Shown: positions 1 through 8,772 of the stretch, piece by piece
Numbering within the stretch: the stretch's first letter is position 1
How the letters are laid out: each line of letters opens with the position of its first letter
From: Leptospira sp. GIMC2001
Lineage (GTDB): Bacteria; Spirochaetota; Leptospiria; Leptospirales; Leptospiraceae
Length of the DNA: 64,000 nucleotides
Direction of reading: 5' to 3'
Assembly: GCF_028462125.1 (NCBI RefSeq)
Contig: NZ_CP115468.1
Span: 1,776,097-1,840,096 of the forward strand
Notes under the pieces: generated by a model
What the model saw: the letters and a program-made list of their open reading frames with translations, nothing else
What the model was told of the DNA's origin: nothing
Database searches by the model: none
Made by a program: the position numbers and the translations under genes

Positions 1-116
1 ATTTAACCTTCCTGATATTGATTTTTTTCATTTAGAAAATATTTAGTTAGTCAAATCCCAAAAATATTTCGATAGCTAAATGGAATTATAAGTTATATTT
101 CCATTTATTATAAAAT

Positions 117-653
117 TTAAAAGTCATTATTATTTCCTGTAGGATATTTTTTATAAGCTAATTTATTTATATCTAATTCAGATTTTCCCTCAGCTCGTAA
201 TTGCCTACAATATAAAGCTCTAAGCAATGCTAAATCATCAAAAGGAAATTTTTCTACTTCATTTTGATTCTTTTCTCTTATTATTTCTTTCCATCTATAA
301 TTGAGCTTTGCAAGCAAATACTCTTGTCTTTCAAAAATTTTTCGACGACCATCTTTGTTTTCTCCTCGATTTTCTAGCTCAAAATTAGTAGACATTGCAT
401 AGGTTATGTCTTCAAAAATCCAATAAAGTAATTCATCTAAATCTTTTGTAGTTTTTCTTCTAATTTCATGACCGCGTTCTACAACTACGAAATGCATGAA
501 TCCATTTACATCAACCTCAATATGTGGATGTGCAAAATCCTTAGAATATCCAAAAGTAGGTAATAGATTCTTTGATGCGTTTATTCTATTCGATAACTTA
601 GTTACTATTTTCTTTATTTTCTGGATTGAATATTTCAAAGTCTTGTTATTCAA
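117..653 (-). CDS. Imm63-like immunity protein (cassette C14)
   Basis: A 178-residue protein resembling the Imm63 immunity family. It contains a PHIEVD segment, a VVVERG stretch and the segment TTKDLDELLYWIFEDIT, followed by charged helical sequence with a PFDDLALLRA segment. Imm63 proteins are predicted to protect against polymorphic toxins, but no toxin gene is adjacent. It is the only gene seen in the leftmost, incomplete cassette; the attC site of that cassette lies outside the window. The start is the ATG at 653. Family assignment is from remembered motifs; the target toxin is unknown. Confidence 0.7.
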   Translation of the reverse strand: MNNKTLKYSIQKIKKIVTKLSNRINASKNLLPTFGYSKDFAHPHIEVDVNGFMHFVVVERGHEIRRKTTKDLDELLYWIFEDITYAMSTNFELENRGENKDGRRKIFERQEYLLAKLNYRWKEIIREKNQNEVEKFPFDDLALLRALYCRQLRAEGKSELDINKLAYKKYPTGNNNDF

Positions 654-907
654 ATTAAAATTGCTAATGTTTTACTTTTCTTTTCAGTTTTTTTCTTCAA
701 AATAAAAAACATCTATCTATTTAATTTTGGGACAAAATTCTACAAATGTAACTAATCTAAAACATCAAAATCATTGGCAAAATTCACATTAGACATTATC
801 TCGATTCGATCTAATTAAAACATTTCTTAAGGTAATAATATATTTTTTTAAAAATATTTTTTATAAAGCGAAAACCTTTCTTAAAGTGAGCTTTTCGGCA
901 TGCCGTA
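654..907. other. AT-rich gap between Imm63 gene and first attC
   Basis: This 254-bp stretch has no credible reading frame. It is the 5' part of cassette C14 and ends at the flank of repeat R1. It could hold a cassette promoter, but I see no clear one. Confidence 0.5.
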
Positions 908-1120
908 TAACGAGGAGCGTGCTCGCCGTTCGGGATAGCTGAGTCCAGCACCATTCAGTGAGCTATGCGAACGTTAAGAATGGTGCTGGACGTTAGCGTT
1001 GGCACGCGATTGCTACGAAGCGAAGCTGAGTATAAGCAATCGCAGTGACACCCGAATGGGTCTGAAGCTCCTCTTCACTCAAGACAAAGGAGCGAAGACG
1101 TCTCCGAGCACGCGGAGTTA
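908..1120 (-). repeat. attC-like repeat R1 (type A, long terminal hairpin)
   Basis: The longest repeat, 213 bp, bounded by TAAC and GTTA. Outer arms pair GCGTGCTCG with CGAGCACGC across an asymmetric spacer (GAGGA against TCC). The short hairpin found in other type A sites is replaced by a perfect 14-bp stem (943-956 with 978-991) around a 21-nt loop. It is the attC site of cassette C13. Confidence 0.85.
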
Positions 1121-1417
1121 TTCGCTGGCACTGAATTTCCCTAAAAAAATATTTCTATTAATACAATTTAACATTTTTTTCTATGATCTATTATTGACGA
1201 TCCTGCAAAAAGTCGATTTTCTTCAAAGAACTTTCTTGAAACCATTGTTTCACAGTGTTTTATGGAGGTCAAAATATTAAATTGATGGTTTTTGAAGAAT
1301 CGCCTTTAATTTTTTATATGATTTAATTGAAAAAAGAAAAAATCTATATTCACTCGATGGTAAATATGAAAAATCGTATTCCAATAATCATATTTTCAAT
1401 CCTAAATTCTAATAAAT
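1121..1417. other. Non-coding 3' part of cassette C13
   Basis: Nearly 300 bp between repeat R1 and the stop of the DUF6678-like gene. I see no convincing ORF, hairpin or repeat. Other cassettes leave only about 10-45 bp here, so this may be a decayed second gene. Confidence 0.4.
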
Positions 1418-1879
1418 TCATTCATATCCATAAATTCGTAATCCTGTAGAAAGCAATTCATATCTAAAACTTCCAATAGTTTTTACTAATTCAATTGCTT
1501 TTTCAATGTCTTGATGATAATGTTTAAAAGGAATAGACTTATAACCTTCTATTTTTCCGACCCAAGTTAATTCCAACCATTCTATTTCTTTATAGAAATA
1601 ATTATAACTATTAGTTCCCTCGGAAATCCAGAATTCTTCTAAATCTTCCGATTTGGGCATGTATGATAAAAACGGAATATCTCTATCTACTAGTTTCAAA
1701 TTAATTTGATTCAATACTATATCTTCATTATCTAAAGCAGTGAAAAGCTTTTTCCATTTAGAATTTGACATGAATGAATGATTAAATATTTTTGAAATTA
1801 ATTTATCAATCCTATCTTCATGCTCGCTGATATCGAATTCTTTTTGTTTTTTTAACCAATAATTATCCATTAGATTCAT
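1418..1879 (-). CDS. DUF6678-like small protein (cassette C13)
   Basis: A 153-residue hypothetical protein and the only gene in cassette C13. It has SKWKKLFTALDN near residue 39, a central YKEIEWLELTWV segment and a C-terminal ALSTGLRIYGY-like end. These resemble the uncharacterised DUF6678 family, recalled from memory, so the family name is tentative. There is no signal peptide or membrane segment. An alternative start is the ATG four codons in (MDNYWLKK). Function is unknown; similar small proteins are common cassette cargo. Confidence 0.6.
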   Translation of the reverse strand: MNLMDNYWLKKQKEFDISEHEDRIDKLISKIFNHSFMSNSKWKKLFTALDNEDIVLNQINLKLVDRDIPFLSYMPKSEDLEEFWISEGTNSYNYFYKEIEWLELTWVGKIEGYKSIPFKHYHQDIEKAIELVKTIGSFRYELLSTGLRIYGYE

Positions 1880-1908
1880 TTACTAATTTTAATTTATGTG
1901 CTGGCGAA

Positions 1909-2081
1909 TAACGAGGAGCGTGCTCGCCGTTCGGGATAGCTGAGTCTCGAAGAGACGTTAGCGTTGGCACGAGATTGCCTGAGCGTATGCGAAGAAGCAA
2001 TCGCAGTGACACCCGAATGGGTCTGAAGCTCCTCTACTTTAAGGGTAAAGGAGCGAGGACGTTTCCGAGCACGCGGAGTTA
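1909..2081 (-). repeat. attC-like repeat R2 (type A)
   Basis: 173 bp, TAAC to GTTA, with type A arms (GCGTGCTCG / CGAGCACGC) and inner pairing of CCGTTCGGG with CCCGAATGG. It is the attC site of cassette C12. Its left flank pairs with the right flank of R1. Confidence 0.88.
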
Positions 2082-2107
2082 TTCGTCGTTAATGGACACG
2101 ACGAAGT

Positions 2108-2881
2108 TTAATTGGAAGTGAAGAATTTAGCTTTTGCAGCGCTTAAGCAATTAGTTTGAGCAGCACCAGTAGTGGAATACGTACTGTCATCGTAATAAGT
2201 TTGAGTGTATGCAGTATTTGCGCCCTCAGCAAACAACCAGGTGCACTTCCCGACTATCGTTTTAGCAGCAAATCGTGCGGCACAAGAGGAAGCATTATAG
2301 TCAGTATAACCAAGCGGACATGAGGAAATCGTACTTCCAGTTGGGAAATCAATACATTGGGTGTTAATAGAAAATTTGCAGCTTCCCTTTCCTGAGACAT
2401 GATCCTTTAATACTACAAACTGAAAGCTAATATCAGAAAAATTTTCAGTTGAAACTTCAAAAGCATATTCTTTGTTTGCATCTAAAGAAATACTCGATGC
2501 CGTTCCGTCGGAAAAACTTGATGAGGAAGAAATAGAAGATATTTGAGTAGAAGCGTCCAATACGGTTGGCGAATTAAATAATTTAATATTTATTACACCG
2601 GAGTTTGATTTTCCAAAACCACCAAAATAGTAAGTAGATCCAGTACCAGTTGAAAATCTAAAATAAGCTGGTGAACCTCGCTTTGTAGTACTAGTTACTT
2701 GTGTTCCAAGTGTCAATGACGTAAATGTACGATCGGTTGATGCTGAGTTTGAACTAGCACTTGCACCATTTGCTAATTGCTGGAGTAAAAGAATGTTAGT
2801 TATATCTTCATTTTCAGTATTGTCATTGGGTTTACATGAAAATAATAGAAAAAAAAGAAAAAAGTAAATATATTTAGTCAT
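2108..2881 (-). CDS. Putative Leptospira-type lipoprotein (cassette C12)
   Basis: A 257-residue protein with a hydrophobic signal sequence ending in FLLFSC (Cys16), which fits a spirochaete lipobox. The mature protein is rich in Ser, Thr and Gly. An RFSTGTGSTYYFGGFG segment and a beta-rich stretch resemble a secreted beta-sandwich domain. The C-terminal third has five or six cysteines (SINTQCIDF, SSCPLGYTDYNASSC, GKCTWLF, NCLSAAK), suggesting disulphides. It is probably lipid-anchored outside the inner membrane. No known family is recognised. A surface-type lipoprotein as the sole cassette gene is notable, since it depends on the host lipoprotein pathway. Confidence 0.8.
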   Translation of the reverse strand: MTKYIYFFLFFLLFSCKPNDNTENEDITNILLLQQLANGASASSNSASTDRTFTSLTLGTQVTSTTKRGSPAYFRFSTGTGSTYYFGGFGKSNSGVINIKLFNSPTVLDASTQISSISSSSSFSDGTASSISLDANKEYAFEVSTENFSDISFQFVVLKDHVSGKGSCKFSINTQCIDFPTGSTISSCPLGYTDYNASSCAARFAAKTIVGKCTWLFAEGANTAYTQTYYDDSTYSTTGAAQTNCLSAAKAKFFTSN

Positions 2882-3045
2882 ATACGCATTTTAATTAAAG
2901 GATATTTTTTGAAAAGCATTTTAATACATTATAAATGGTTTTTACTCTCTAAAACTTGAAATATTAAAAATAATTCTTTATAGATAATTTTATAAATGAA
3001 AACGAATTTCTATTCATCTTAATCTTTAAAAATTTAAATGACGAA

Positions 3046-3221
3046 TAACGAGGAGCGTGCTCGCCGTTCGGGATAGCTGAATCTCCGAAGGAGATGTTAG
3101 CGCTGGCACGAGATTGCAGTGAACGAAGTGAACAGAGCAATCGCAGTGACACTCGAATGGGTCTGAAGCTCCTCTACATTAAGGACAAAGGAGCGAAGAC
3201 GTCTCCGAGCACGCGGTGTTA
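3046..3221 (-). repeat. attC-like repeat R3 (type A)
   Basis: 176 bp, TAAC to GTTA. Arms are of type A but the right core reads GGTGTTATGCG rather than GGAGTTA. It is the attC site of cassette C11, and its right flank matches the R4 left flank at 14 of 15 positions. Confidence 0.88.
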
Positions 3222-3231
3222 TGCGTAGTGC

Positions 3232-4212
3232 CTATGGTTTTATAAGGTGGGACGGAATAAAGCCGAATTTTGTAGATTCTCTTAACCATCCTTGATAATC
3301 GGGAAAAAGATTTAATCCCGATAGATTCAATTGCTCTAAGTAAAAAGTTACATCTTGTACATTAATTTGTTTTAAGTTTACGATAATATTTGCATGTGAG
3401 CCTATTCTATTTGTGAAACTTTCTAGACTAGGTTTTTCTTCGACTATTTCATAGTCAGTTATTTTTTCATCGAGTGTTGAAAGCCCAATTATATTATTTT
3501 TAGTATTTGTATAAGAATTTATAGGTAACAAGAAGCAACCATTTTGCATTGTTATTCTTTTATTTCTTCTAGGCGGGTCTACCCTTACAACGAGTCTTGG
3601 TATCTTGGGCATTTTACTTCCAAAAAATGTCTTTAAACTGTATTTCAGTAGTGTATTCAGGGCAATATTTAATTTTTGATCATCAACTAAATTCTCAGTT
3701 TTATATTTTTCGCGACTATCTGGATTTATTGGGTCTGTCCATTTTTTAAAATCCTGAATATTTCTTTCAATATTTATCAGCTGAGTTTTTAAAGATTGGT
3801 CTAAAAAATCCCGATTTAAACAAAAAATTGTTGGGTTAAAATCTTTTATTAAATCACAAAAAGCAAAATACAAAGCTACAGAAAATGAATAAGTAAAGTC
3901 TACCAATCTTGATCTCCCACCATAATGTTGAATATTTGACCAAAGCTCTAATAAACTATTCTGATCACAGTTCCATTCATCTCCAAAATTATGAATGATT
4001 TTATATATTTTGGATTGAATAATTGATTCTTCAATTGAATACCCTCTGGTTGATAATTCGCTTTCGTCGTACGCTCTCTCAATAGAAGATTGTATACCGT
4101 ACACTTCTTTCGGGACTCCTCTGAAAATATATGAGCTTTTTGATGTTGCTATCGCGACTGTTAGGTCTGATAAATCTCTTAATGTTAATAATTTGTATTT
4201 ATAAAATTTCAT
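3232..4212 (-). CDS. FRG-domain protein (cassette C11)
   Basis: A 326-residue protein with the FRG signature near the N-terminus: YIFRGVPKE around residue 28, then a His/Gly-rich segment QHYGGRSRLVDFT and SVALYFAFCDL near residue 110. FRG proteins are soluble, of unknown biochemical function, and often found on mobile elements. The stop codon lies only 11 bp from the repeat core, so the gene fills its cassette. No catalytic claim can be made from sequence alone. Confidence 0.78.
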   Translation of the reverse strand: MKFYKYKLLTLRDLSDLTVAIATSKSSYIFRGVPKEVYGIQSSIERAYDESELSTRGYSIEESIIQSKIYKIIHNFGDEWNCDQNSLLELWSNIQHYGGRSRLVDFTYSFSVALYFAFCDLIKDFNPTIFCLNRDFLDQSLKTQLINIERNIQDFKKWTDPINPDSREKYKTENLVDDQKLNIALNTLLKYSLKTFFGSKMPKIPRLVVRVDPPRRNKRITMQNGCFLLPINSYTNTKNNIIGLSTLDEKITDYEIVEEKPSLESFTNRIGSHANIIVNLKQINVQDVTFYLEQLNLSGLNLFPDYQGWLRESTKFGFIPSHLIKP

Positions 4213-4231
4213 AATTTTCCGGCATTACGCA

Positions 4232-4403
4232 TAACGAGGAGCTCAATCGCAGTTGTCGATAGCTGAGTCTCCGAAGGAGACGTTAGCGTTGGCACGAGAT
4301 TGCTTGAACAAAGCGAAAAAGCAATCGAAGTGACACGACAATTGCCCCAAGCCCTCTTCATTGAAAACAAAGGGCGCAGGGGGTTTCCGATTGAGCGGAG
4401 TTA
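4232..4403 (-). repeat. attC-like repeat R4 (type C variant)
   Basis: 172 bp, TAAC to GTTA. The outer arms differ from other sites: GCTCAATCG pairs with CGATTGAGC, and the inner stem uses GTTGTCG / CGACAATTG. The middle still carries TAGCTGAGTCTCC, GGAGACGTTAGCGTTGGCACG and GCAATCG as in type A. It is the attC of the restriction-modification cassette C10. Confidence 0.88.
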
Positions 4404-4420
4404 TTCGAAGTGAGCTACTA

Positions 4421-5029
4421 TCAATTAATAGCCCTGCCATCAGTACCTTTAGGTATTTTTATTACCTCTTTACTTTCCTCATCATGCTCGATAACGATTA
4501 TTAGTAAGATGCCCGATTCTAAATTTAAAGTCTTCCACAAATCAATATATGGTTCAATCTCGTCAAAATTTCCGATTCTATCCGTTAAGAATTTATATAA
4601 ATTCCTAGATGGCAAAACAAGAACCCCAGCATCTAAAATACCTTTTATTAATCCAAGCGCCATTTTATTCAATGCTCGATGAGTTGAAGATATATTTCCA
4701 GTTTCCCATTCAATTGCAATTTTTCTATTATCAGTTTCTAATATTAAATCTAGGTTGCCTGGTTTTTTTCGGGAAGCAATATCAAGGGGTTTTTCTGCCT
4801 CCCAGCCTTTAACGACCAATCTTTTAACAAAAGTGTCTTTTATGGGCTTTACTCCATTTCCTTCACCGCGCTTCTTACCACTTTCTGGATAAATAGTAAA
4901 TTTTCCGCTACCTGGTGGCCAGTCAACTTCCTTAACTTCTTCAATTATTCCATCTCGTATAATTTTCCAGTCTATAGATTTTGAATAATTTCCTTTTTCA
5001 ATTAGAGTTTCTATATGAACTACTTTCAA
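4421..5029 (-). CDS. Type II restriction endonuclease, BamHI/BglII-like (cassette C10)
   Basis: A 202-residue protein, second gene of a methyltransferase-endonuclease cassette. A PD-(D/E)XK-type core is visible as D94 followed by E107-W-E109. This matches the BamHI arrangement (Asp94, Glu111, Glu113), where Glu replaces the usual Lys. It is followed by GNISSTHRALNKM, which resembles the BamHI/BglII group. The start is a TTG at 5029, one base after the methyltransferase stop, so translational coupling is likely and would limit endonuclease made before methylation. Recognition sequence cannot be read from the protein. Confidence 0.8.
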   Translation of the reverse strand: MKVVHIETLIEKGNYSKSIDWKIIRDGIIEEVKEVDWPPGSGKFTIYPESGKKRGEGNGVKPIKDTFVKRLVVKGWEAEKPLDIASRKKPGNLDLILETDNRKIAIEWETGNISSTHRALNKMALGLIKGILDAGVLVLPSRNLYKFLTDRIGNFDEIEPYIDLWKTLNLESGILLIIVIEHDEESKEVIKIPKGTDGRAIN

Positions 5030-5030
5030 T

Positions 5031-5909
5031 CTATCCTTCTACATGGTCTGTATTTTTATGTGCATGGACATCATCAGACTCGAACCGATCTTTTATATCA
5101 TCTGCATAGTCAATTTCAATACCAATCCAGTGACGGTGTTTATTTTCACAGGAGATAAACGTAGTTCCACTTCCACCAAATGGATCTAAAACTATATCGC
5201 CAGGCAAAGTGCTCATTTCTATTATTCTATCAGTAATTTTAGTTGAAAGTGCGTTGGCTTTTCTATTTTCAGATTTAAATTTCCTGTGTCTGACAGGTGG
5301 AACATCTGTCCAAACATCTTTAAGATTTACTCCAAGAGGATTCATAGCTTTTCTATGACCTCCGTAATCTTTAATTTCACGATGGCAATGCCTGCATAAT
5401 TCAATTGGTGTCCTAATTTTTCTAAATGTTTTTGGTTTACCTTTAGTATAATAAAGTAGACTATAATGGCTTGGATATAGTCTCCCTTGAATTGGAAGTA
5501 ACATGTTTAACTCTATTGCAATCCAATGTCTAAAATCCATTCCAAGTTCATTAAGATAAGAACCTAAGAGTATATTCCATTTAGGTAAATTATAAAGGAA
5601 AAATGCCCCACCCGGTTTTATTATTCGAACACACTCTCTTATCCATTGCTTTGACCATTCAATGTATTCATGCTCAGGTCTTTTATCATCAGTGTTCTTT
5701 CTATATATTTTTCCAATATTAAAAGGTGGGTCCGCAAATATAGTATCAATAGAATTCTCCTTGATCTTTGGAAGAATTTTCATACAATCCTGATCAAAAA
5801 GAGTTCCTAAATCTGATTCAAAATATGGTTTTGGAATTTCATTAAAAAGAAGTTCCCAATCAAATGTTGATGTCGGGTGGATTAGTTTAAGTTGCGCAGA
5901 TCTTCCCAT
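5031..5909 (-). CDS. DNA methyltransferase of type II R-M system (cassette C10)
   Basis: A 292-residue SAM-dependent amino-methyltransferase. The catalytic motif IV is DPPF at residues 60-63. The SAM-binding motif I is DPFGGSGT at 242-249. Motif IV preceding motif I is the beta-class order. A CxxC/H-rich stretch (CRHCHREIKDYGGH) sits near residue 172 in the target-recognition region and may bind zinc. DPPF is typical of N6-adenine enzymes, though N4-cytosine methylation cannot be excluded. It precedes the endonuclease gene by one base; the pair makes one two-gene cassette. Confidence 0.9.
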   Translation of the reverse strand: MGRSAQLKLIHPTSTFDWELLFNEIPKPYFESDLGTLFDQDCMKILPKIKENSIDTIFADPPFNIGKIYRKNTDDKRPEHEYIEWSKQWIRECVRIIKPGGAFFLYNLPKWNILLGSYLNELGMDFRHWIAIELNMLLPIQGRLYPSHYSLLYYTKGKPKTFRKIRTPIELCRHCHREIKDYGGHRKAMNPLGVNLKDVWTDVPPVRHRKFKSENRKANALSTKITDRIIEMSTLPGDIVLDPFGGSGTTFISCENKHRHWIGIEIDYADDIKDRFESDDVHAHKNTDHVEG

Positions 5910-6030
5910 TACTCAACATAATTTGAGACATAAGATTATTTTCAAGCTAAAACTTATCGAAGGAAAAAGGAAGAAATAATGTGATGTAAAATATTATCTA
6001 ATTTAGATATAAGGCTTAGCTCATTTCGAA

Positions 6031-6205
6031 TAACGGGGAGCGTTGCTGCCGTTCGGGATAGCTGAGTCTCCAAAAGAGACGTTGGCGTTGGCACGAGATT
6101 GCTTGAGCGAAAGCGAAGAAGCAATCGCAGTGACACCCGAATGGGTCTGAAGCTCCTCTTCCTTCAGATCGAAGGAGCGAGGACGTTTCCAGCAACGCGG
6201 AGTTA
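6031..6205 (-). repeat. attC-like repeat R5 (type A, GTTGCTG arms)
   Basis: 175 bp, TAAC to GTTA. Left arm GCGTTGCTG pairs perfectly with right arm CAGCAACGC. It is the attC of cassette C9. Right flank matches the R6 left flank at 16 of 17 positions. Confidence 0.88.
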
Positions 6206-6221
6206 TGTGCCGTAAGTGTTG

Positions 6222-7772
6222 CTACGGATTGTCATTAAGCCCATTAATTAATATTTGAATGTTATTTTCGAACCATGTATCTGGAAGATCAATATTTATT
6301 TTAAGGCTATAATGATCAATCACGGTGTTTAAAGATTTTGAAAGATACTTTGTCGCATTATACATTTGGTCAAACTCAAAAGTCGATTTAATAAAAATTG
6401 GAGAGCGTATATATTTATGGAAAGGACTATTGTAGGGAACCGAGTCAATTCTCCCCGTATGATTCCACATGCTATGAGTCGCTGAAGAAAACGGTATGTA
6501 TAAGGCGTTATAAGTATTTAATATTTCCGCCTCCTCCGCCATTTTGCGAGTGCTAATTCCAGACCAATTCCCAATATTTACATCCTGTAAAAAAATGTAG
6601 TGTTGTGAATTAATCCAATTTTGTAAATTTTCGATAAGATCATGCATGGCCTCCTTTTCTTCATTATCCATTTCATCCGTGATTTGGTTTTTAATATGTT
6701 CAATCTGAAGTTTTAGTTGTCCAAGTCCGTATGAAATATATAGCTTTGATCTGAGTTTGGGAGATTTCAATATCCAAGCGAGCGTTATGTGACAATCGAT
6801 CATCGATCTCAATAATATAGGTGCAATATGGACATCCCAAATGTCTGGATTTTTTGACATTTTTATTGCGATATTGCTTTGACGGTTAATTAAGGATCCA
6901 ACTACTTCATATTCAGAAGAATCATATGTGTCTATAGGTAGGCTAGTCCATATGTCATTTACTATTGAATGTGTGTGGTTTCTAAAATTATTAGCAAATA
7001 CAATTATAGGATGATTAATATTTGGATCTGTGTCAATTATATCGATAGGAATCTGAATTTTTTCTATTGAAATTCCGTTTCTCCAAAAATATTCAGACCA
7101 AGAGCTTCCCAATTCATCTTGAATATTCATGTATGAAGAATTAACATGATTTCTAATTCTACCATGTAATTGTTGGGATTCGTAAGATTCTGGATTTTCG
7201 ATAATTAACCTAAAATTAGGAACCGAATTATTATCTGGAAAATGGGATAATCCATTTTCATAATCTGAAATGCAAATTATAGATTGAATGACTGTTGAGA
7301 AATCTGATCTTCGATTAAAGGTTAATTGAATAAGTTTTTTTAATGTGGATTTATCCTTTTCGATTTGATGATCAATATCACCAAAAATAACTTTAAAAGG
7401 ATTATTTTCTGGGTAAAAAGCTATAAATTGTTGAATCGATTTTACGAAATCCAATTTCATTTCTGAATTATTTAAATTGTTTTGCAATAATTTGACAGTC
7501 GATGATTCCAGTTTATTAAAACTTGAGATAAAATGAAAAGGGAATCGCTCCGAATCATGAATACTAGTGTAGCAAAGAGATAGGAATTTAAGGCTCAATT
7601 CGGAACCCTTCTCTAACCCAAACTCCAAGATAGGGAGTCCAAGCCAGATAATTTCTGGAAGTAAATCGTCAATATAGTTAATTTCTTTGATCGGGAATTT
7701 TTTAACAAACTCTGGTGTAAATATTTTCCTTTCTTGGATGTGACCTTTAAGAATTATTTTTTTGTTTTTCAT
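6222..7772 (-). CDS. DUF5677-like protein (cassette C9)
   Basis: A 516-residue protein, the largest in the array and the only gene in cassette C9. The central region has PILLRSMIDCHITLAWILKSP and later a WSGISTRKMAEEA stretch with SSATHSMWNH, the helical pattern I associate with DUF5677. The N-terminal 250 residues are not recognised. No signal peptide or transmembrane segment is evident. DUF5677 proteins are uncharacterised and frequent in accessory and defence-rich regions. A defence role is only inferred from the setting. Confidence 0.68.
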   Translation of the reverse strand: MKNKKIILKGHIQERKIFTPEFVKKFPIKEINYIDDLLPEIIWLGLPILEFGLEKGSELSLKFLSLCYTSIHDSERFPFHFISSFNKLESSTVKLLQNNLNNSEMKLDFVKSIQQFIAFYPENNPFKVIFGDIDHQIEKDKSTLKKLIQLTFNRRSDFSTVIQSIICISDYENGLSHFPDNNSVPNFRLIIENPESYESQQLHGRIRNHVNSSYMNIQDELGSSWSEYFWRNGISIEKIQIPIDIIDTDPNINHPIIVFANNFRNHTHSIVNDIWTSLPIDTYDSSEYEVVGSLINRQSNIAIKMSKNPDIWDVHIAPILLRSMIDCHITLAWILKSPKLRSKLYISYGLGQLKLQIEHIKNQITDEMDNEEKEAMHDLIENLQNWINSQHYIFLQDVNIGNWSGISTRKMAEEAEILNTYNALYIPFSSATHSMWNHTGRIDSVPYNSPFHKYIRSPIFIKSTFEFDQMYNATKYLSKSLNTVIDHYSLKINIDLPDTWFENNIQILINGLNDNP

Positions 7773-7798
7773 ATAAATTCAATTTCACTTATGGCACA

Positions 7799-7948
7799 TA
7801 ACGAATGAGCTTGCCGACGTAGATCCTAGGTGAGCCTCCAAAGGAGGCGTTACCGTTGGCACGCATTCTTGCTCTTGCAAGAATCGTGACTAGGATCTAT
7901 GTGTCGAAGACCAAGCCGGTATTCCGGCGCTGCGGCAAGCGAAAGTTA
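7799..7948 (-). repeat. attC-like repeat R6 (type B)
   Basis: 150 bp, TAAC to GTTA. Outer arms GCTTGCCG / CGGCAAGC define type B. The inside has a GAGCCTCC / GGAGGC hairpin, a CTTGCTCTTGCAAG hairpin and a CCGG-TATT-CCGG hairpin near the right arm. It is the attC of the MqsRA cassette C8. Confidence 0.88.
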
Positions 7949-7978
7949 TACGGCGTACCCATTTTTAAATTTCTAAAG

Positions 7979-8368
7979 CTATTTCACTTGAATATTCTGA
8001 TCTTTTAATGGTAGGCGTATATCACCAACAAAAACATATCTGATCTTTCCATTGTTCATCATTTTGTGAATCGCTTGTCTTGTAATTTTATATTTCTTCG
8101 CCATTTCATCAACGCTTGCTAATTGTGATGCGACAACTTTATCCGAGTCCACCTTTGCTTTCAATTCTGCAATTGTCGCATTAATCTTTGATTGACTTCT
8201 CTTGGAAAATATTGCATCTCCACATTTATTACACTCGTAACCTTCCAGACCATTGACCATTTCTTTTCCATAATCTTTTACTATAAAATTAGTCTTCAAA
8301 TTTAACTTTTTCTTCATTGATCCTTGAGATCCGCACGATGGGCAATCTTTCCATACTTTATCTTTCAT
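7979..8368 (-). CDS. mqsA: MqsA/YgiT-type antitoxin (cassette C8)
   Basis: A 129-residue antitoxin using the ATG at 8368, whose start overlaps the toxin 3' end by 11 bp. The N-terminal zinc domain has two CxxC pairs (CPSC and CNKC). The C-terminal part is a helix-turn-helix (SVDEMAKKYKITRQAIHKMM), ending in sequence typical of a DNA-binding helix rather than the longer E. coli MqsA. It should neutralise the adjacent MqsR and repress the pair. Toxin first, antitoxin second is the usual mqsRA order. Confidence 0.82.
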   Translation of the reverse strand: MKDKVWKDCPSCGSQGSMKKKLNLKTNFIVKDYGKEMVNGLEGYECNKCGDAIFSKRSQSKINATIAELKAKVDSDKVVASQLASVDEMAKKYKITRQAIHKMMNNGKIRYVFVGDIRLPLKDQNIQVK

Positions 8369-8675
8369 AGTTGCTATCCTCTTTAAAAGAAATAATAAGA
8401 GCATCCTCTTCTAAAATTTGTAATTTAATATATATATGCTTTTCTTGAATTCTCATTTTGTAAACATCATGCCAAAGCTTTACATTTTGATGTGACGTCA
8501 TTGATTTATAAAAATTTTCGTGACTTAACTCTAGAACATTACTGACTATTCCTTCATAATCAAAACCGAAACTTTCAAGGGCTGTTAATTGTGCTTTCTT
8601 TGTAATAAATACACTACCACTTCGTATAAGATCTTTAATTACCTTCAAAGAATAATGAGCACGTTTTTTCTCCAC
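8358..8675 (-). CDS. mqsR: MqsR-family toxin (cassette C8)
   Basis: A 105-residue RelE-fold mRNA interferase of the MqsR family. Supporting motifs are HYSLKVIKDLI near the start, the segment ENFYKSMTSHQNVKLWHDVY in the centre, and IYIKLQILEEDALIISFKE at the end, as in family members that cleave free mRNA. It precedes and overlaps the antitoxin gene. Toxin-antitoxin cassettes are known in chromosomal integrons and are thought to stabilise arrays. Confidence 0.85.
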   Translation of the reverse strand: MEKKRAHYSLKVIKDLIRSGSVFITKKAQLTALESFGFDYEGIVSNVLELSHENFYKSMTSHQNVKLWHDVYKMRIQEKHIYIKLQILEEDALIISFKEDSNYER

Positions 8676-8772
8676 TTATTACACTATATTTAAATAGTGT
8701 ACATTGTCAACCATTTAGATCGATCGGATGTAAAAGTCAATTCTCTTGTGTAGAGATTTTGGGTATGCCGTA

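Noticed and set aside
999..1280. Open frame across repeat R1
   Set aside because: It runs through an attC-like palindrome. Related frames occur in most repeats and have no SD or family match.
2964..3152. Minus-strand frames within repeats R3, R4, R5, R7, R8, R10 and R11 giving similar peptides
   Set aside because: The shared peptide is just the repeat sequence translated. The palindromes are explained as recombination sites.
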